A stretch of 64,000 bases of DNA, taken from positions 6,253,232-6,317,231 of the forward strand of contig CM070599.1 of NCBI GenBank assembly GCA_036346395.1. Direction: 5' to 3'. The notes beneath the pieces were generated by a model. It did no database searches, was not told the DNA's origin, and saw only the letters and a program-made list of their open reading frames with translations. Positions within the stretch are counted from its first letter, which is position 1. Each line of letters begins with the position of its first letter. The DNA is from Hsuehochloa calcarea (taxonomy: Eukaryota; Streptophyta; Magnoliopsida; Poales; Poaceae). Positions 44,336 to 57,079 of this stretch are shown in pieces. The position numbers and the translations under genes were made by a program.

Positions 44336-47300
44336 TGTCGGACCCGGATTTCGTAACCCGAATCCTCTGTGAAACCATGTACTACTCCCTGGATCAGTAG
44401 GTAGTACTCACAGGTGCATTACTGTACCATCTCATACAAGCGTGAAACAAGACCAACACGTATATTACAGACAGTCAAGGTAACATAGACCGCGTCGGGT
44501 CAAGTTTTTACAGAAGGGCCGTCAGGCCAAATATGTTACATCACAAAAGATCGTGTCTACAGCGGAAGCAAAAGGGGATGGGGCACAACTCACCACAGGC
44601 AGCGACCGGGGTGTTTTGTGTATGACTAATATTATCCGAGAGCCCAGATAATATTAGTTATACGCAAGTACCAACAGGTCTACTAGACTGAGGCGAGATC
44701 TAAACTACAGAACTAGACTACTCTTCATCGCATGCTTGTCCATCGGCTTCTGGATCCTTATAATATGCATAGTCTCCTTGGTCCAGATCATCTGAAGAGT
44801 TTTGGGGAGAGCGAGGGTGAGCACAACTACCGTGCTCGCGAGCCGACACAACAGATGCAATAATATTCATGCACAGTGTAACAAGGAAGGCTCGGGTTCT
44901 TTTATTTGCGTAAAGCAATATTTATAAATACAGATATTAGAAAATCCTGTCACTTAGCATTTGGACCAAATTTGCATTTTAAAGAGATTAATTGTGCAAT
45001 AAGTGATAACAGCAGAGGTTCCCTCCATCGGAAACTCTACCTCATGCTTCTTTTTCTTTGGTGGTCATACCCACCTATTACCAGCACCGGGTAAGAATAC
45101 CCAGGGAAAAATCCAATCCAAGGCTAGGTGAGCCCCGCACATTTTTCATTCCACCCACGAAAGTTTTTGAAATAGAACTATATCTTGCAAGTTCCTTTGC
45201 CCGCCCTTGACCGTGGGCACGGCTGTTCGAACAGTTTTTATTCTCTGCAGAGATTGTACATCTTTACCCACAAGAGATAACCAGCTTGATATGTACACAC
45301 GCTTTAGTAGACATGTGAATCAAGGGAGATTATCACAAGGCCTTTACAAGGCATCCTCATTGCTCATTGCACCCGCTAAGGTTTCATCCGAGAGTGGTTA
45401 CGCCTCCTCTGCACCAACCATGCCCCCAAACCCCTCTTGCGCCACCGGCGGCTTGCGCCAGCGTCACGACCCGTGTCCACGACGGCTTAAGCCGACACGA
45501 CTCGTGGGTCACTCCGATGGTCCAACTCACAATGGTGGATACAAATTAGTCACCAGTCGACACCATTATAGACTTGTGGTTGTACTGCTTACAATAGGAG
45601 GTCATCACAGATTAGGTCCTTAAGATCATCTGGCGGTTCTTACCACATACCGTCCACAAAAATATCCTGGGCTACATTAGCACCCAACCATTTACCCGCC
45701 AGCTTACCATCCGCCCAGATGGGTATTAGCAAATTTTTGAGTTTTGGAGAGGTATAAACAAATTATCCAACCAATTCAGTCATTCTCCCCAATGACTGCC
45801 CAAAACAATTGTTATGATAGAAAGGATGGTGATTTGGGGTAGATAATACCCCGGTACTTAAACAAGTCTAGCATGGCGTTTAAGTACGACCTATAACTAG
45901 TAAGTTACCAGATATTTACTAGGGTGACAAGGGTATTGGGAGTTCAACTTTCAAGGGGTTGGAATAATAATTTATTAAATTAACAAGTAGGTATTTAACT
46001 ACCTTAGAGTGTTTGACATATGTTTGCATAAAAATTAAAGCATGCAATTTGATACTTTAACAGAATATAATTTGCATAAAGTGTGGGATCAATATGATCA
46101 AAGTGTTGACTCGCCTTGGGTAAAGGTAGAGGGGTCTAGGTCTTCTTGATCTGGTCCGAGGTGGGGATCTTCCGCTTCTTCGAACCCTACTCGAACGATG
46201 TACCGGAAAGACACAAAAAGAAAAGAGAGCAAATAAATACATATCATCAAGCAAATGAACTCCAAATTAAACAAGGCCAGTGCCATTAGCAAGGTCTTGA
46301 TTTTAGAAAATTTTAGGAAAAAGATTCATAATTTTTGGAGTTATAATGAGAGAGTTATGGATTTTTGAAGTTTTAAACAGGTTTTACAATAGAAAAGAAA
46401 AACAGAAATTGCTGGATTAATCTGGAGGCGACACGTGTCGGGCGCACACAGGGGCGCCGGTGCACGCGCACTGTGGCGTGGGCCGAAGGCCATCACGCGT
46501 GCGCCGAGTCCACGGGTGCACGGGTTTATGAAACAGTGCCTCGGGCCCACTTGTCAGCCACAGGGTTTAAAATGTGGTTAAACCGAGTGCTTAACTGCAG
46601 ATGGGCCCACACGTCAGCGATACAAGAGACACTTAGGGTTAAATTAAACCGGGTTTAACCCTTAAACAAAGATGATAACCCGGCAATAACCGGCTCTGAT
46701 GTTGGCGTCCGACAACACGCTACAAGAGAGGGGTGAGGGTGGCGCGCTCGTCGCGGCGGAGGAGGGCGGCGCGCCGGGTTACCTAAAATGGGTTCCCCTC
46801 GGTGGCGGTCCCGGTGGTGGCGGTGGCGGCGCGAGGACGACCCGAGCGGCGGCGCAGCTCAGGAGGGGCGGCGGCGGGAGCTCACGAGCGGGGAAGTTGA
46901 TCGGGCGCAGACTTGAAGAAGTGGGGAGCACTGGCGTCGGCGAGGTCCCCCGAAGCTCACCTGGCCAACAATGGCGGCCGGAGCTGGTCGGTGCGGGGAG
47001 ATCGGCGGCGAGGAAGGGATCGGCCGGAGGCGAGGGAGACGAGCTCGATCCGAGGCTGCGGTGGTCCGGAGGCTTCGGGCTTGGAGGGGAGCACTCCTGG
47101 GTGGTGGTGGCGCACGGTGACGGGGTTGGCGGCGCCGGGAGCTCGCCGGAGGAGGGGACCCGGTGGTGGAGCGGCTCGGCTGAAAGGGGGAAAACTCGGC
47201 GAATGCACTGGAGCTTACCTGGGAGCAAGGGAGCGGAGCGGGGAGGTAGAAGGGGGCTTGGGGTTCTTGTAGGCGACCGAAAAAGGGCGGGGTCCGCAGG

Positions 47301-47723
47301 GAGAGAATCCTGGCGACGCCGAGTTCCGAGGAGCTCGGTATGGCTTCGGTGCGCATGCTGGAGCAGGTGGAGCGGCGGCATGGGCGTGGGATGGCCGTCG
47401 CAGGGGTTGTGACAGCCAGAGGAGGGTGACGGTGTGGGCGGAATTGATGGCGACAGTCGGAGGCGACAGGAGTTGGCGTTGACGCCGCACGGGGAGAGAA
47501 ACGGGGGCGGCGCTGGGAGAGAGAGGGAGAGAATGGCTCGGGGGAGAGGCTGGGCCGAGCCAAAGGCTGGGGGGAGAATGGGCTGAGCCCAAGGGAGAGG
47601 GAGAGATAGCCAAGTTGGGTTTAGGCCCCAAAACCGAAAAGAGGAGCTACAGCTAGAATTTGAAATTTCGAAAATGCCAACACATTTGAAACACAAACTC
47701 GAGTTTGAAAACGGGGTGTTACA
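44336..47723 (-). repeat. 3' LTR of the chromovirus
   Basis: 3388-bp direct repeat partner of 53702-57074. The GC-rich stretch at about 46700-47640 gives long open frames on both strands that I regard as composition effects. Confidence 0.93.
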
Positions 47724-48054
47724 AACCTACCCACCTTAAACGGAATCTCGACCCCGAGATTCGAGCTACTCCGGGAAGAGGTACGGGAAGTCCCGCTTCA
47801 ACCGGTCTTCGCGCCTGTGTGGCTTCTCTTGCAGTGTGGTTGCTCCATTGGACTTTACACAGTCGGATAGTTCGGCGTCTTGTTTGCTTCTCGATGATGT
47901 CTAAGATCTTAACTGGATGTTCTGAGTAGGTCAGATCTTTCTGGAGGGCGATGGCTTCAACTGGGGTTTGCTCTTCAGGTACCCTTAGGCATTTCTTAAG
48001 TTGGGAGACGTGAAACACATTGTGCACGCTCGGACAAATTCTCCGATAGCTCAA
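47724..48054 (-). pseudogene. Integrase end and chromodomain of the chromovirus
   Basis: The minus-strand frame reads VHNVFHVSQLKKCLRVPEEQ, the conserved end of gypsy integrase, then LTYSEHPVKILDIIEKQTRR and RLCKVQWSNHTAREATQ, a chromodomain of the chromovirus type with KVQWSNH in place of the usual KV.W..H. The chromodomain is thought to guide integration to marked chromatin. The end of the frame runs into the 3' LTR. Confidence 0.8.
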
Positions 48055-49862
48055 GCGATAGGCAACTTCTCCTCGCTTGCGTGTCGAACGGGCCTATGTA
48101 TCTTGGCGCGAGCTTCCTTTTACTTTAAACCTTCGAGTTCCCCGGAGTGGGGAAACCTTGAGATATACATTATCTCCAACTTCAAAGTTCAACTTCCTCC
48201 GTCGGTTGTCAGCATAACTCTTCTGTCGAGCCTGAGCTGCTTGAAGACGGTCTCTGATCAGTCGAACTTTCTCTTCTGCCTGCTTGAGGGTATCTGGTCC
48301 GAAGATGTATCCTTCACCTGATTCTGACCAATGCAGAGGGGTCCTGCATTTTCTTCCATAGAGTGCTTCAAACGGGGACATTTTCAGACTAGACTGATAG
48401 CTGTTGTTATATGCAAACTCGGCATATGGTAGACACTTTTCCCGCCTACTAAACTCCAAAACACAAGCTCAAGCATGTCTTCAAGAATTTGGTTTGTCCT
48501 TTCCGTCGACCATCGGTCCGAGGGTGGTAAGTATCTTCAAGGCAAGGTGCGTTCCAAGGGCATCATGCAAACTAGCCTGTAAATGCGAGGTGAATTGAGA
48601 ACCTCGATCCGAGACTATCCTCTTGGGTACTCCATGCAAGCATACAATGCGAGCCATATATAACTCGGCGGTTTGTCCCTTTGAAAGTTGTCTTTACGGG
48701 ATGAAATGAGCCACTTTAGTCGATCTATCCACTATGACCCATATTGAATCATATCCAGTTTGGTTGAGGCAAACCCAGTAATGAAATCCATTCCGATTTC
48801 TTCCCACTTCCATTGGGGTATTTGCAGTGGTTGAAGCAATCCTGCGGGCCTTTGATGTTCGGCTTTGACTCGCTGGCATACATCACAACAAGCTACATAC
48901 TCTGCTATGTCTCTTTTCATTCGCGGCCACCAATACAAAGTTTTCAAGTCTTGATACATCTTGGTCTTTGCTCGGTGCAGTATAACTTTGGTGTGGGCTT
49001 CTTTCAGAATCAGGTCCTTGAGTTCCTTCTGGTGGGGAACAAGGAGGCGTCTTTCAAACCATAGGATTCCTTGCGGATCTTCAATCAACTTCGGGGCTTT
49101 TCCTTCTGCCATGAGTTGCCTGAATCTCTGGACTCCAGAATGTCCTAGTTGGGCGGTCTTGATCTGATCTTCTAGAGTTGGACGTGCTTCCACAGCATCC
49201 GTGGCATCTTGTTCTATCAACCAAAGGTTGAGCCTTTCAAATTCCTTGTGGAGTTCCGGCTGCTGCTCTTGAACCAAGACATTATTGCAGTAGGGCTTGC
49301 GGCTCAATGCGTCAGCGACCACATTAGCCTTTCCAGGATGGTAATGAACGTCCAAATTGTAGTCCTTTATTAGCTCTAGCCATCTTCTTTGCCGGAGGTT
49401 GAGATCTGATTGAGTGAAGATGTACTTGAGACTCTTATGGTCAGTGTAAATGTTACAATGATTTCCGATTAAGTAATGCCGCCAAATTTTTAGGGCATGC
49501 ACTACTGCTGCTAACTCCAAATCATGAGTTGGGTAGTTGTCTTCATGAGGGCGGAGTTGTCTGGATGCATAGGCTACCACTTTTCCTCCTTGCATGAGGA
49601 CACACCCAAGCCCTTGGCGCGAGGCGTCACAATAGACTTCGAAGTCCTGATGTATGTCCGTAGAACAAGCACAGTGTAAGTCAATCTCTTCTTTAATTCT
49701 TGGAAACTCGCTCACAAGCTTTGGTCCAATCATACTTCTTTTCCTTTTTAGCGCTTGGGTCATCGGCTTGGAGATCTTTGAGAACCCTTCTATGAAGCGT
49801 CTGTAATATCCGGCCAAGCCGAGAAAACTACGCACTTCTGAAACGATGCGGGCTGCTTCCAT
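48055..49862 (-). pseudogene. RNase H and integrase of the chromovirus, frameshifted
   Basis: Frame 49862-48732 holds the RT connection SFLGLAGYYRRFIEGFSKI, RNase H (FEVYCDASRQGLGCVLMQGG, YTDHKSLKYIFTQ, HPGKANVVADALSRK), and the HHCC zinc domain of integrase (EAHTKVILHRAKTKM, VACCDVCQRVKAEHQRPAG), ending in the first part of the core (WEEIGMDFITGF). The core continues in another frame (IWVIVDRSTKVAHFIP, 48757 leftward), and a third frame (48459-48094) carries YAEFAYNNSYQSSLKMSPFE and YGRKCRTPLHW. At least two frame changes break the integrase. Confidence 0.85.
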
Positions 49863-50004
49863 TCAGTTACAGCTTCTGACTTCGACTTTGGATGGGTCTA
49901 CAGCAATTCCTCCGGCGGATACAACATGTCCGAGGAAACTTATCTTCTGAAGCCAAAATTCACATTTGCTGAACTTAGCAAAAGTCGGTGATCCTCAAAG
50001 ATTT

Positions 50005-51216
50005 CTAGGACCGATTCGGATGATGGGCATGCTCTTCTTGAGTCCTAGAGTAGATCAAGATGTCGTCTATGAATACGACCACAAACTTGTCTAGGTAGTC
50101 CATGAATACCTTATTCATGAGGTTCATGAAGTAAGCCGGTGCATTGGTTAATCCAAACGGCATTACCGTGAACTCAAACAGGCCATACCGAGTGGTAAAA
50201 GCCGTTTTAGGAATATCCTCAATTCTGATCTTGAGTTGATGGTACCCAGATCTTAGGTCTATCTTGGAGAAAACTGCGGCTCCTGATAACTGATCAAACA
50301 GGTCGTCAATGCGGGGCAGGGGGTACTTGTTTTTAATTGTAACATCATTAAGTCCCCTGTAATCCACACACAGTCTGGCGGAGCCATCCTTCTTCCTTAC
50401 GAAGAGCACGGGGGAACCCCAGGGAGAAGAACTAGGTCTAATAAATCCTTTTTCCTGTAGATCTTCGAGCTGGGTTTTTAGTTCTTCCAGTTCATCGACG
50501 GTCATCCGATAAGGTCTCTTGGCAATTGGAGCTGTTCCTGGCTTCAAGTTGATCACAAACTCAATATCTCTATCTGGTGGCATGCCTGGCAATTCTTCTG
50601 GAAAGACATCGGGATAAGCTTGGACTACGGGCGTTGTCTCTAGGGACAACTCCTCCAGGTGGTGGACCAAGAAAACAGAAGGGGAGGAACGATCCACCTT
50701 AACCTCGGTTACGATCCCTGGGATCTTGGTGAGCACCACTTTTCTGTTGGCACAGTCTATTAATCCATGATATCTGGCCAACCAATCCATCCCTAGGATG
50801 ATATCCAGAGTTTGGGATTCTAGCACAATGAGGGTTGCTAGGAATCCAGAGTTTTCCAAGGAAATCTCTACTTTGGGGCTGACTGAGGTAGCAAAGAGAG
50901 ATCCCCCGGGTGAACTTAGCACCACAGGCTTCTTTAACTTAAAGGTTGGCAACTTAAGTTTTTCAACAAACTTCCTTGAAACAAAAGAGTGCGAAGCTCC
51001 AGAATCAAACAAAACTTGCGCAGGTACTGAATTAACAGAGAACGTACCCATTAGCACTCCTGAGGCTTCCTGGGCCTCCTCTGCTGTGACATGGTTCACC
51101 CGGCCATGGCTTGGCGTTGGAGTAGTCCTTGAGGCTTGAGATGACTGGAGACTCTTGCTTTGGCCAGATCCTTGGCCTGACGCTGGGGCGGCTACAGGTT
51201 TGACCTTTGCAGCATT
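50005..51216 (-). pseudogene. Protease and reverse transcriptase of the chromovirus
   Basis: Directly after the gag stop at 51217 the frame continues to protease, FDSGASHSFVS (active-site DSGA), then reverse transcriptase: RMTVDELEELKTQLEDLQEK, ARLCVDYRGLNDVT, YPLPRIDDLFDQL, FSKIDLRSGYHQLKI, FEFTVMPFGLTNAP and the catalytic VVFIDDILIYS. The frame breaks at about 50005 just after this site, and the next block continues in pieces at 49870-50000 with a lost base. The single stop between gag and pol (TAA at 51217-51219) is a C-to-T type change or a sequencing effect. Confidence 0.88.
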
Positions 51217-52330
51217 TTAGCGACGGCTAGGGCACCTATTGGCGTAGTGCCCTTTCTCTCCACAACTATAGCAACGGAGATCAGCTGCAGGGTTGACTGC
51301 GGCAGGTGGCCCAGTGGGGCGAAGGTTGTGGAAACCGCTTCCTTGAGTACGCGGGGTAGAAACTGCGGTCTTCTGCGGCACAGCGGCAGGGGGTCTGAAG
51401 GAAGAGCTGCCTTGAAAAGGGGTCCTCTGAGGATAGCTGCTCTGTGGCCTCTGAAAAGCTAGCTTGCGCTTGCGGCTAGCTTCTGCGGTCCTCTTCTCAT
51501 TCTCCAGTACCAGGGCCTTGTTGATGAGGTGGTGGAAGCTGGAGTAGTCGTGAAGAATGAGTTGGCCCCTCATTTCCTCACGCATACCTTCAATAAAGCG
51601 GTCAATCTTTTCCTCTTCATTTGCTATGTCACCGGGGGCATAGCGAGCGAGCTGATTGAACTTAGTGAGGTACTCATTCACTGATAGGTTGCCTTGCTTA
51701 AGAGCCCTGAATTCGTTTTTCTTCAATCTCATCGTGCCAGCTGGCACAAAGTTTGCTCTGGTGACTTGAATTCATTACAGAATTGGTTGCCAACCACTTG
51801 ACTCCCTCTTGGGGATTTCATTACCTCTTACGTGGTAGCGAGGTTTGGTGAATCCTGCTGAAGATGATGCTATGTCCGGCTCGACTTCCTCTTCTTCTTC
51901 TTCGTGGTGTCTTTGTCGGAATGCCCGTGGCAAGGTAATTGTCCCACCATGCAGCTGCGGCTCCTTTGAGCTGGTGGGTGGCAAAGTCCACCCTGTCTTC
52001 TTCTGAGCAACGGGCTAACCGAAGCTTCTTCTCTGTATCACGGAGCCAGTCCTCTGCTTCAAGAGGCTCACTTGCCGCTGCAAAGGTAAGTGGCCTAGTG
52101 CGAAGAAAGTCTGCGAGTTTGAGTCGCGCCGGCGGTTCCGACTTCTTGGCGCTCAACAAGGCTTGCAAAATCTGAGTTTGCTGCAGCATTACTTGGGCCA
52201 TGGTCGGGTTTGCTGGTGGTGGCGGTGGCAGATCCTGTTCTTGACCACGACCTTGGCCATTTCCACGGCCTCTTCCACGACCTCTTGCGAAGGCTCCGCG
52301 AGCGGGAGCAGCAGCTCTTCTGGGAGGCAT
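51217..52330 (-). pseudogene. Gag of the chromovirus with CCHC knuckle
   Basis: It starts MPPRRAAAPARGAFARGRGR with an Arg/Gly-rich N-terminus, followed by LEAEDWLRDTEKKLRLARCS and KGAAAAWWDNYL of the gag domain; a frameshift near 51930 moves it to the frame 51747-51217 with FRALKQGNLSVNEYLTKFNQ, IDRFIEGMREEMRGQL and the zinc knuckle CYSCGEKGHYANRC. Gag forms the particle and packs RNA through the knuckle. The frameshift makes this copy defective. Confidence 0.85.
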
Positions 52331-52635
52331 CTGAAGAAAAACTGAGGCTTAGAGCTAAAGAGGGGTTATACGAGGGTTGGCTAGTCCTCTAGAATAGCAT
52401 AAAGAAACTCAAATGAAACAAGAGCGAATAAATACAACACAAGGTCCATAACGACTGCATTACAATAAGGGAGTTAAACATTACATGACTTTAGAACACA
52501 GCATATAGGCCATGCTAAGCCATGATGCCAGGTACAACATTCGTCTACAAAAGAAAAGAGCAAAAGAGTGCTTGCAACCAAAAGACTGCCTAGCAAGCAC
52601 TGATAGCTAACCTATTCTAAACCGAACTACTCCAC

Positions 52636-53508
52636 CTACAGGTGCTGACTGCCGCAAGCTGCGCAGTTGCCCGGAGAACGGGAACGGGAGCGGCTCTGGC
52701 TGAAGGATGGCGAAGTAGAGCGGGAGCGGTCGCTACCGATGCTGGGCGATCGGGAGCGGGAGCGGCTGCGTCCACGGCTGGACTCTCCAATGACGATGCG
52801 GAGCGGCGGACTGAGGCGTCGCACACTCATGCGTGCTGTCCTCCTCGTGAGAGCTGGGAGGGGCCGACTGAGTGTCCCGACGCTGGAGGCGGTGGCTGGA
52901 GCTGGGACTGCGGTGGCGGCAGTGAGACGCGCCAACTCTGCGAGAGCGGCGTCCCTCTCTTGGACGGCAGCGGCGTGGGCCTCGTCGGTCCTGATCAGGT
53001 TGTTGCGGAGGGTGTCTGAGTGGGCATAATCGCGATGAGCAACATCTGGTGGGCCACCTCCTCCATGGCGGCGTTGATAGTCGCCGCCATGGCTCGAGTA
53101 AGCCGGACTCTTTGGGTCAAGCGAGGTCGTTGTCCTGGCGTCGAAGACCTCCGGTCTGCTCTCCGTCGGGAGATACGGAAAGAAGCGTAAGGGGACCTCG
53201 AAGAGATCCTCGTATAGCCAAGACAAAGTAGTCTTGGCGACACGAGCAGCGTCCTGGATCGCGTCGTGGCAGCTGTGGCGAGGCGCGTTGCCCTGGAAGG
53301 TGTGGGGGTTGAACTCGCCGGTCCTGGCGTAGAGGAAAACCTCCACGATCCAAGACTCGCGGTCCAAGACCCTCGTCGTCCGGCCTCAGAGTGGAGGACG
53401 GGTGAACCCAAAGTACTGCATCAGTTGACGAAGGAGCTCCACATATTGCCCTTCGTCCCTGCGTGGGAGTAGTAGTCCCAGGGTCCATCCGACGAAGGCG
53501 ACCATCTA
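52636..53508 (-). CDS. Extra ORF upstream of gag with C-terminal Arg/Ser (RS) domain
   Basis: Between the 5' LTR primer site and gag there is a minus-strand frame of about 290 codons starting near 53508 (MVAFVGWTLGLLLPRRDEGQ, EGQYVELLRQLMQYFGF). It has one in-frame stop near 53390, then runs open to 52636: VLDRESWIVEVFLYARTGEF, SLDPKSPAYSSHGGDYQRRH, an acidic-basic helix AAAVQERDAALAELARL suggesting a coiled coil, and a tail rich in RS dipeptides (RGRSRSRSRSPSIGSDRSRS, then SQSRSRSRSPGN). RS tails are known from splicing factors; here a link to RNA export or splicing is inference only. It is not part of canonical gag-pol. The length and the single stop suggest a real ORF of this family. Confidence 0.6.
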
Positions 53509-53685
53509 CAAATTTTGAAACAAGAGACAAGTCAGTAAACAAATGAAAATATGGGTAAGTACAGAACTAAGAGTGATGAGTAAAGCAATAATACTTGATA
53601 TTTTTGCAAAAGTTTTCTTAGGTTTCGAAAATAGAACTCAAGTCCTTAGGCTCGTCCAGTCTAACTAAGACTCCTACGGTCGTAT

Positions 53686-53697
53686 GCTTTGATACCA
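53686..53697 (-). other. Primer-binding site (tRNA-iMet type) of the chromovirus
   Basis: The minus strand reads TGGTATCAAAGC four bases inside the right LTR, close to the tRNA-iMet complement TGGTATCAGAGC. Confidence 0.88.
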
Positions 53698-53701
53698 GCT
53701 C

Positions 53702-56700
53702 TGTCGGACCGGTTTCAGTAACTCGAATCCTCTGTGAAACCATGTACTACTCCCTGGATCAGTAGGTAGTACTCACAGGTGCATTACTGTACCATCTCAT
53801 ACAAGCGTGAAACAAGACCAACACGTATATTACAGACAGTCAAGGTAACATAGACCGCGTCGGGTCAAGTTTTTACTGTAAGGGCCACGAATAAATATGT
53901 TACATCACAAAAGATCGTGTCTACAGCGGAAGCAAAAGGGGATGGGGCACAACTCACCACAGGCAGCGACCGGGGTGTTTTGTGTATGACTAATATTATC
54001 CGAGAGCCCAGATAATATTAGTTATACGCAAGTACCAACAGTCTACTAGGCGAGGCGAGATCTAAACTATGAACTAGACTACTCTTCATCGCATGCTTGT
54101 CCATCGGCTTCGGATCCTTATAATATGCATAGTCTCCTTGGTCGGATCATCTCAAGAGTTTTGGGAGAGCGAGGTGAGCACAACTACCGTGCTCATGAGC
54201 CGACACAAATGAGATGCAATAATATTCATGCACAATGTAACAAGGAAGGCTCGGGTTCTTTTATTTGCGTAAAGCAATATTTATAAATACAGATATTAGA
54301 AAATCCTGTCACTTAGCATTTGGACCAAATTTGCATTTTAAAGAGATTAATTGTGCAATAAGTGATAACAAAGAGAGGTTCCTCCATCTAAACTCTACCT
54401 CATGCTTCTTTTTCTTTGGTGGTCATACCCACCTATTACCAGCACCGGGTAAGAATACCCAGGGAAAAATCCAATCCAAGGCTAGGTGAGCCCCGCACAT
54501 TTTTCATTCCACCCACGAAAGTTTTTGAAATAGAACTATATCTTGCAAGTTCCTTTGCCCGCCCTTGACCGTGGGCACGGCTGTTCGAACAGTTTTTATT
54601 CTCTGCAGAGATTGTACATCTTTACCCACAAGAGATAACCAGCTTGATATGTACACACGTTTCCGTAGACATGTGAATCAAGGGGAGATTATCACAAGGC
54701 CTTTACAAGGCATCCCTCATTGCTCATTGCACCCGCTAAGGTTTCATCTGAGAGTGGTTACGCTCTCCTCTCACACAACCATGCCCCAAACCCCTCTTGC
54801 GCCACACGGCGGCTTGCGCCAGCGTCACGACTGTGTCCACGACGGCTTAAGCCAACACGACTCGTGGGTCACTCCAGTGGTCCAACTCACAATGGTGGAT
54901 ACAAATTAGTCAGCCAGGTCGACACCATTATAGACTTGTGGTTGTACTGTTTTACAATAGGAGGTCATCACAGGATTAGGTCCTTAAGATCATCTGGGCG
55001 GTTCTTACCACATACCGTCCACAAAAATATCCTGGGCTACATTAGCACCCAACCATTTACCCGCCAGCTTACCATCCGCCCAGATGGGTATTAGCAAATT
55101 TTTGAGTTTTGGAGAGGTATAAACAAATTATCCAACCAATTCAGTCATTCTCCCCAATGACTGCCCAAAACAATTGTTATGATAGAAAGGATGGTGATTT
55201 GGGGTAGATAATACCCCGGTACTTAAACAAGTCTAGCATGGCGTTTAAGTACGACCTATAACTAGTAAGTTACCAGATATTTACTAGGGTGACAAGGGTA
55301 TTGGGAGTTCAACTTTCAAGGGGTTGGAATAATAATTTATTAAATTAACAAGTAGGTATTTAACTACCTTAGAGTGTTTGACATATGTTTGCATAAAAAT
55401 TAAAGCATGCAATTTGATACTTTAACAGAATATAATTTGCATAAAGTGTGGGATCAATATGATCAAAGTGTTGACTCGCCTTGGGTAAAGGTAGAGGGGT
55501 CTAGGTCTTCTTGATCTGGTCCGAGGTGGGGATCTTCCGCTTCTTCGAACCCTACTCGAACGATGTCTGGAAAGACACAAAAGAAAAGAGAGCAAATAAA
55601 TACATATCATCAAGCAAATGAACTCCAAATTAAACAAGGCCAGTGCCATTAGCAAGGTCTTGATTTTAGAAAATTTTAGGAAAAAGATTCATAATTTTTG
55701 GAGTTATAATGAGAGAGTTATGGATTTTTGAAGTTTTAAACAGGTTTTACAATAGAAAAGAAAAACAGAAATTGCTGGATTAATCTGGAGGCGACACGTG
55801 TCGGGCGCACACAGGCGCGCGGTGCAGCAAGATCGTGGCGTGGGCCGAAGGCCATCACGCGTGCGCCGAGTCCACGGGTGCACGGGTTTATGAAACAGTG
55901 CCTCGGGCCCACTTGTCAGCCACAGGGTTTAAAATGTGGTTAAACCGAGTGCTTAACTGCAGATAGGCCCACACGTCAGCGATACAAGAGACACTTAGGG
56001 TTAAATTAAACCGGGTTTAACCCTTAAGCAACCTGATAACCCGGCAATAACCGGCTCTGATGTTGGCGTCCGACAACACGGCGAAGGAGGAGGGGTCAGG
56101 TGGCGCGCTCGTCGCCGCGGAGGAGGGCGGCGGCGCCGGGTTACAAAATGGGTTCCCCTCGGTGGGCGGTCCCGTGGTGGCGGTGGCGGCGCGGAGAGGA
56201 CGACCGAGCGGCGGCGCAGCTCGGGAGGGGCGGCGGGAGCTCACGGAGCGGGAAGTTGATCGGGCGCGATGCCGGAGAAGTGGGAGCACGGCGTCGGCGA
56301 GGTCCCAGCTCACCCGGCCAACAATGGCGGCCGGAGCTGGTCGGTCTTGGGAGATCGGCGCGAGAAGGATCGGCCGGAGGCGAGGGAGACGAGCTCGATC
56401 CGAGGCTGCGGTGGTCCGGAGGCTTCGGGCTTGGAGGGGAGCACTCCTGGGTGGTGGTGGCGCACGGTGACGGGGTTGGCGGCGCCGGGAGCTCGCCGGA
56501 GGAGGGGACCCGGTGGTGGAGCGGCTCGGCTGAAAGGGGGAAACTTCGGCGAATGCAGCTGGAGCTTACCTGGGAGCAAGGGAGCGGAGCGGGGAGGTAG
56601 AAGGGGGCTTGGGGTTCTTGTAGGCGACCGAAAAAGGGCGGGGTCCGCAGGGAGAGAATCCTGGCGACGCCGAGTTCCGAGGAGCTCGGTATGGCTTCGG

Positions 56701-57074
56701 TGCGCATGCTGGAGCAGGTGGAGCGGCGGCATGGGCGTGGGATGGCCGTCGCAGGGGTTGTGACAGCCAGAGGAGGGTGACGGTGTGGGCGGAATTGATG
56801 GCGACAGTCGGAGGCGACAGGAGTTGGCGTTGACGCCGCACGGGGAGAGAAACGGGGGCGACGCTGGGAGAGAGAGGGAGAGAATGGCTCGGGGGAGAGG
56901 CTGGGCCGAGCCAAAGGCTGGGGGGAGAATGGGCTGAGCCCAAGGGAGAGGGAGAGATAGCCAAGTTGGGTTTAGGCCCCAAAACCGAAAAGAGGAGCTA
57001 CAGCTAGAATTTGAAATTTCGAAAATGCCAACACATTTGAAACACAAACTCGAGTTTGAAAACGGGGTGTTACA
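53702..57074 (-). repeat. 5' LTR of the chromovirus
   Basis: Partner of 44336-47723, 3373 bp, same ends. The differences are concentrated in small one- to four-base indels in two blocks (about 54040-54230 and 56080-56380), while long parts such as 54980-55780 and 56380-57060 are almost identical. Confidence 0.93.
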
Positions 57075-57079
57075 TCCTC

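Larger units (their letters stand above)
44336..57074 (-). mobile_element. Full-length Ty3/gypsy chromovirus (Tekay/Del-like), minus strand
   Basis: LTRs at 44336-47723 and 53702-57074 share TGTCGG...GTGTTACA ends and are nearly identical; the target duplication TCCTC lies at 44331-44335 and 57075-57079. A tRNA-iMet primer site next to the right LTR makes that the 5' LTR. Order on the minus strand: an extra ORF, gag with a zinc knuckle, protease, reverse transcriptase, RNase H, integrase and a chromodomain, the order typical of chromoviruses; LTRs over 3 kb fit the Tekay/Del group. Several frameshifts and stops interrupt gag and pol, so this copy is not coding-competent as sequenced. Confidence 0.92.

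Noticed and set aside
46779..47696. 305-residue Pro/Ser-rich open frame in the chromovirus LTR (and its copy at 56141-57047)
   Set aside because: It lies entirely in an LTR of strongly biased GC content, several frames are open in parallel on both strands, and no family motif is seen.
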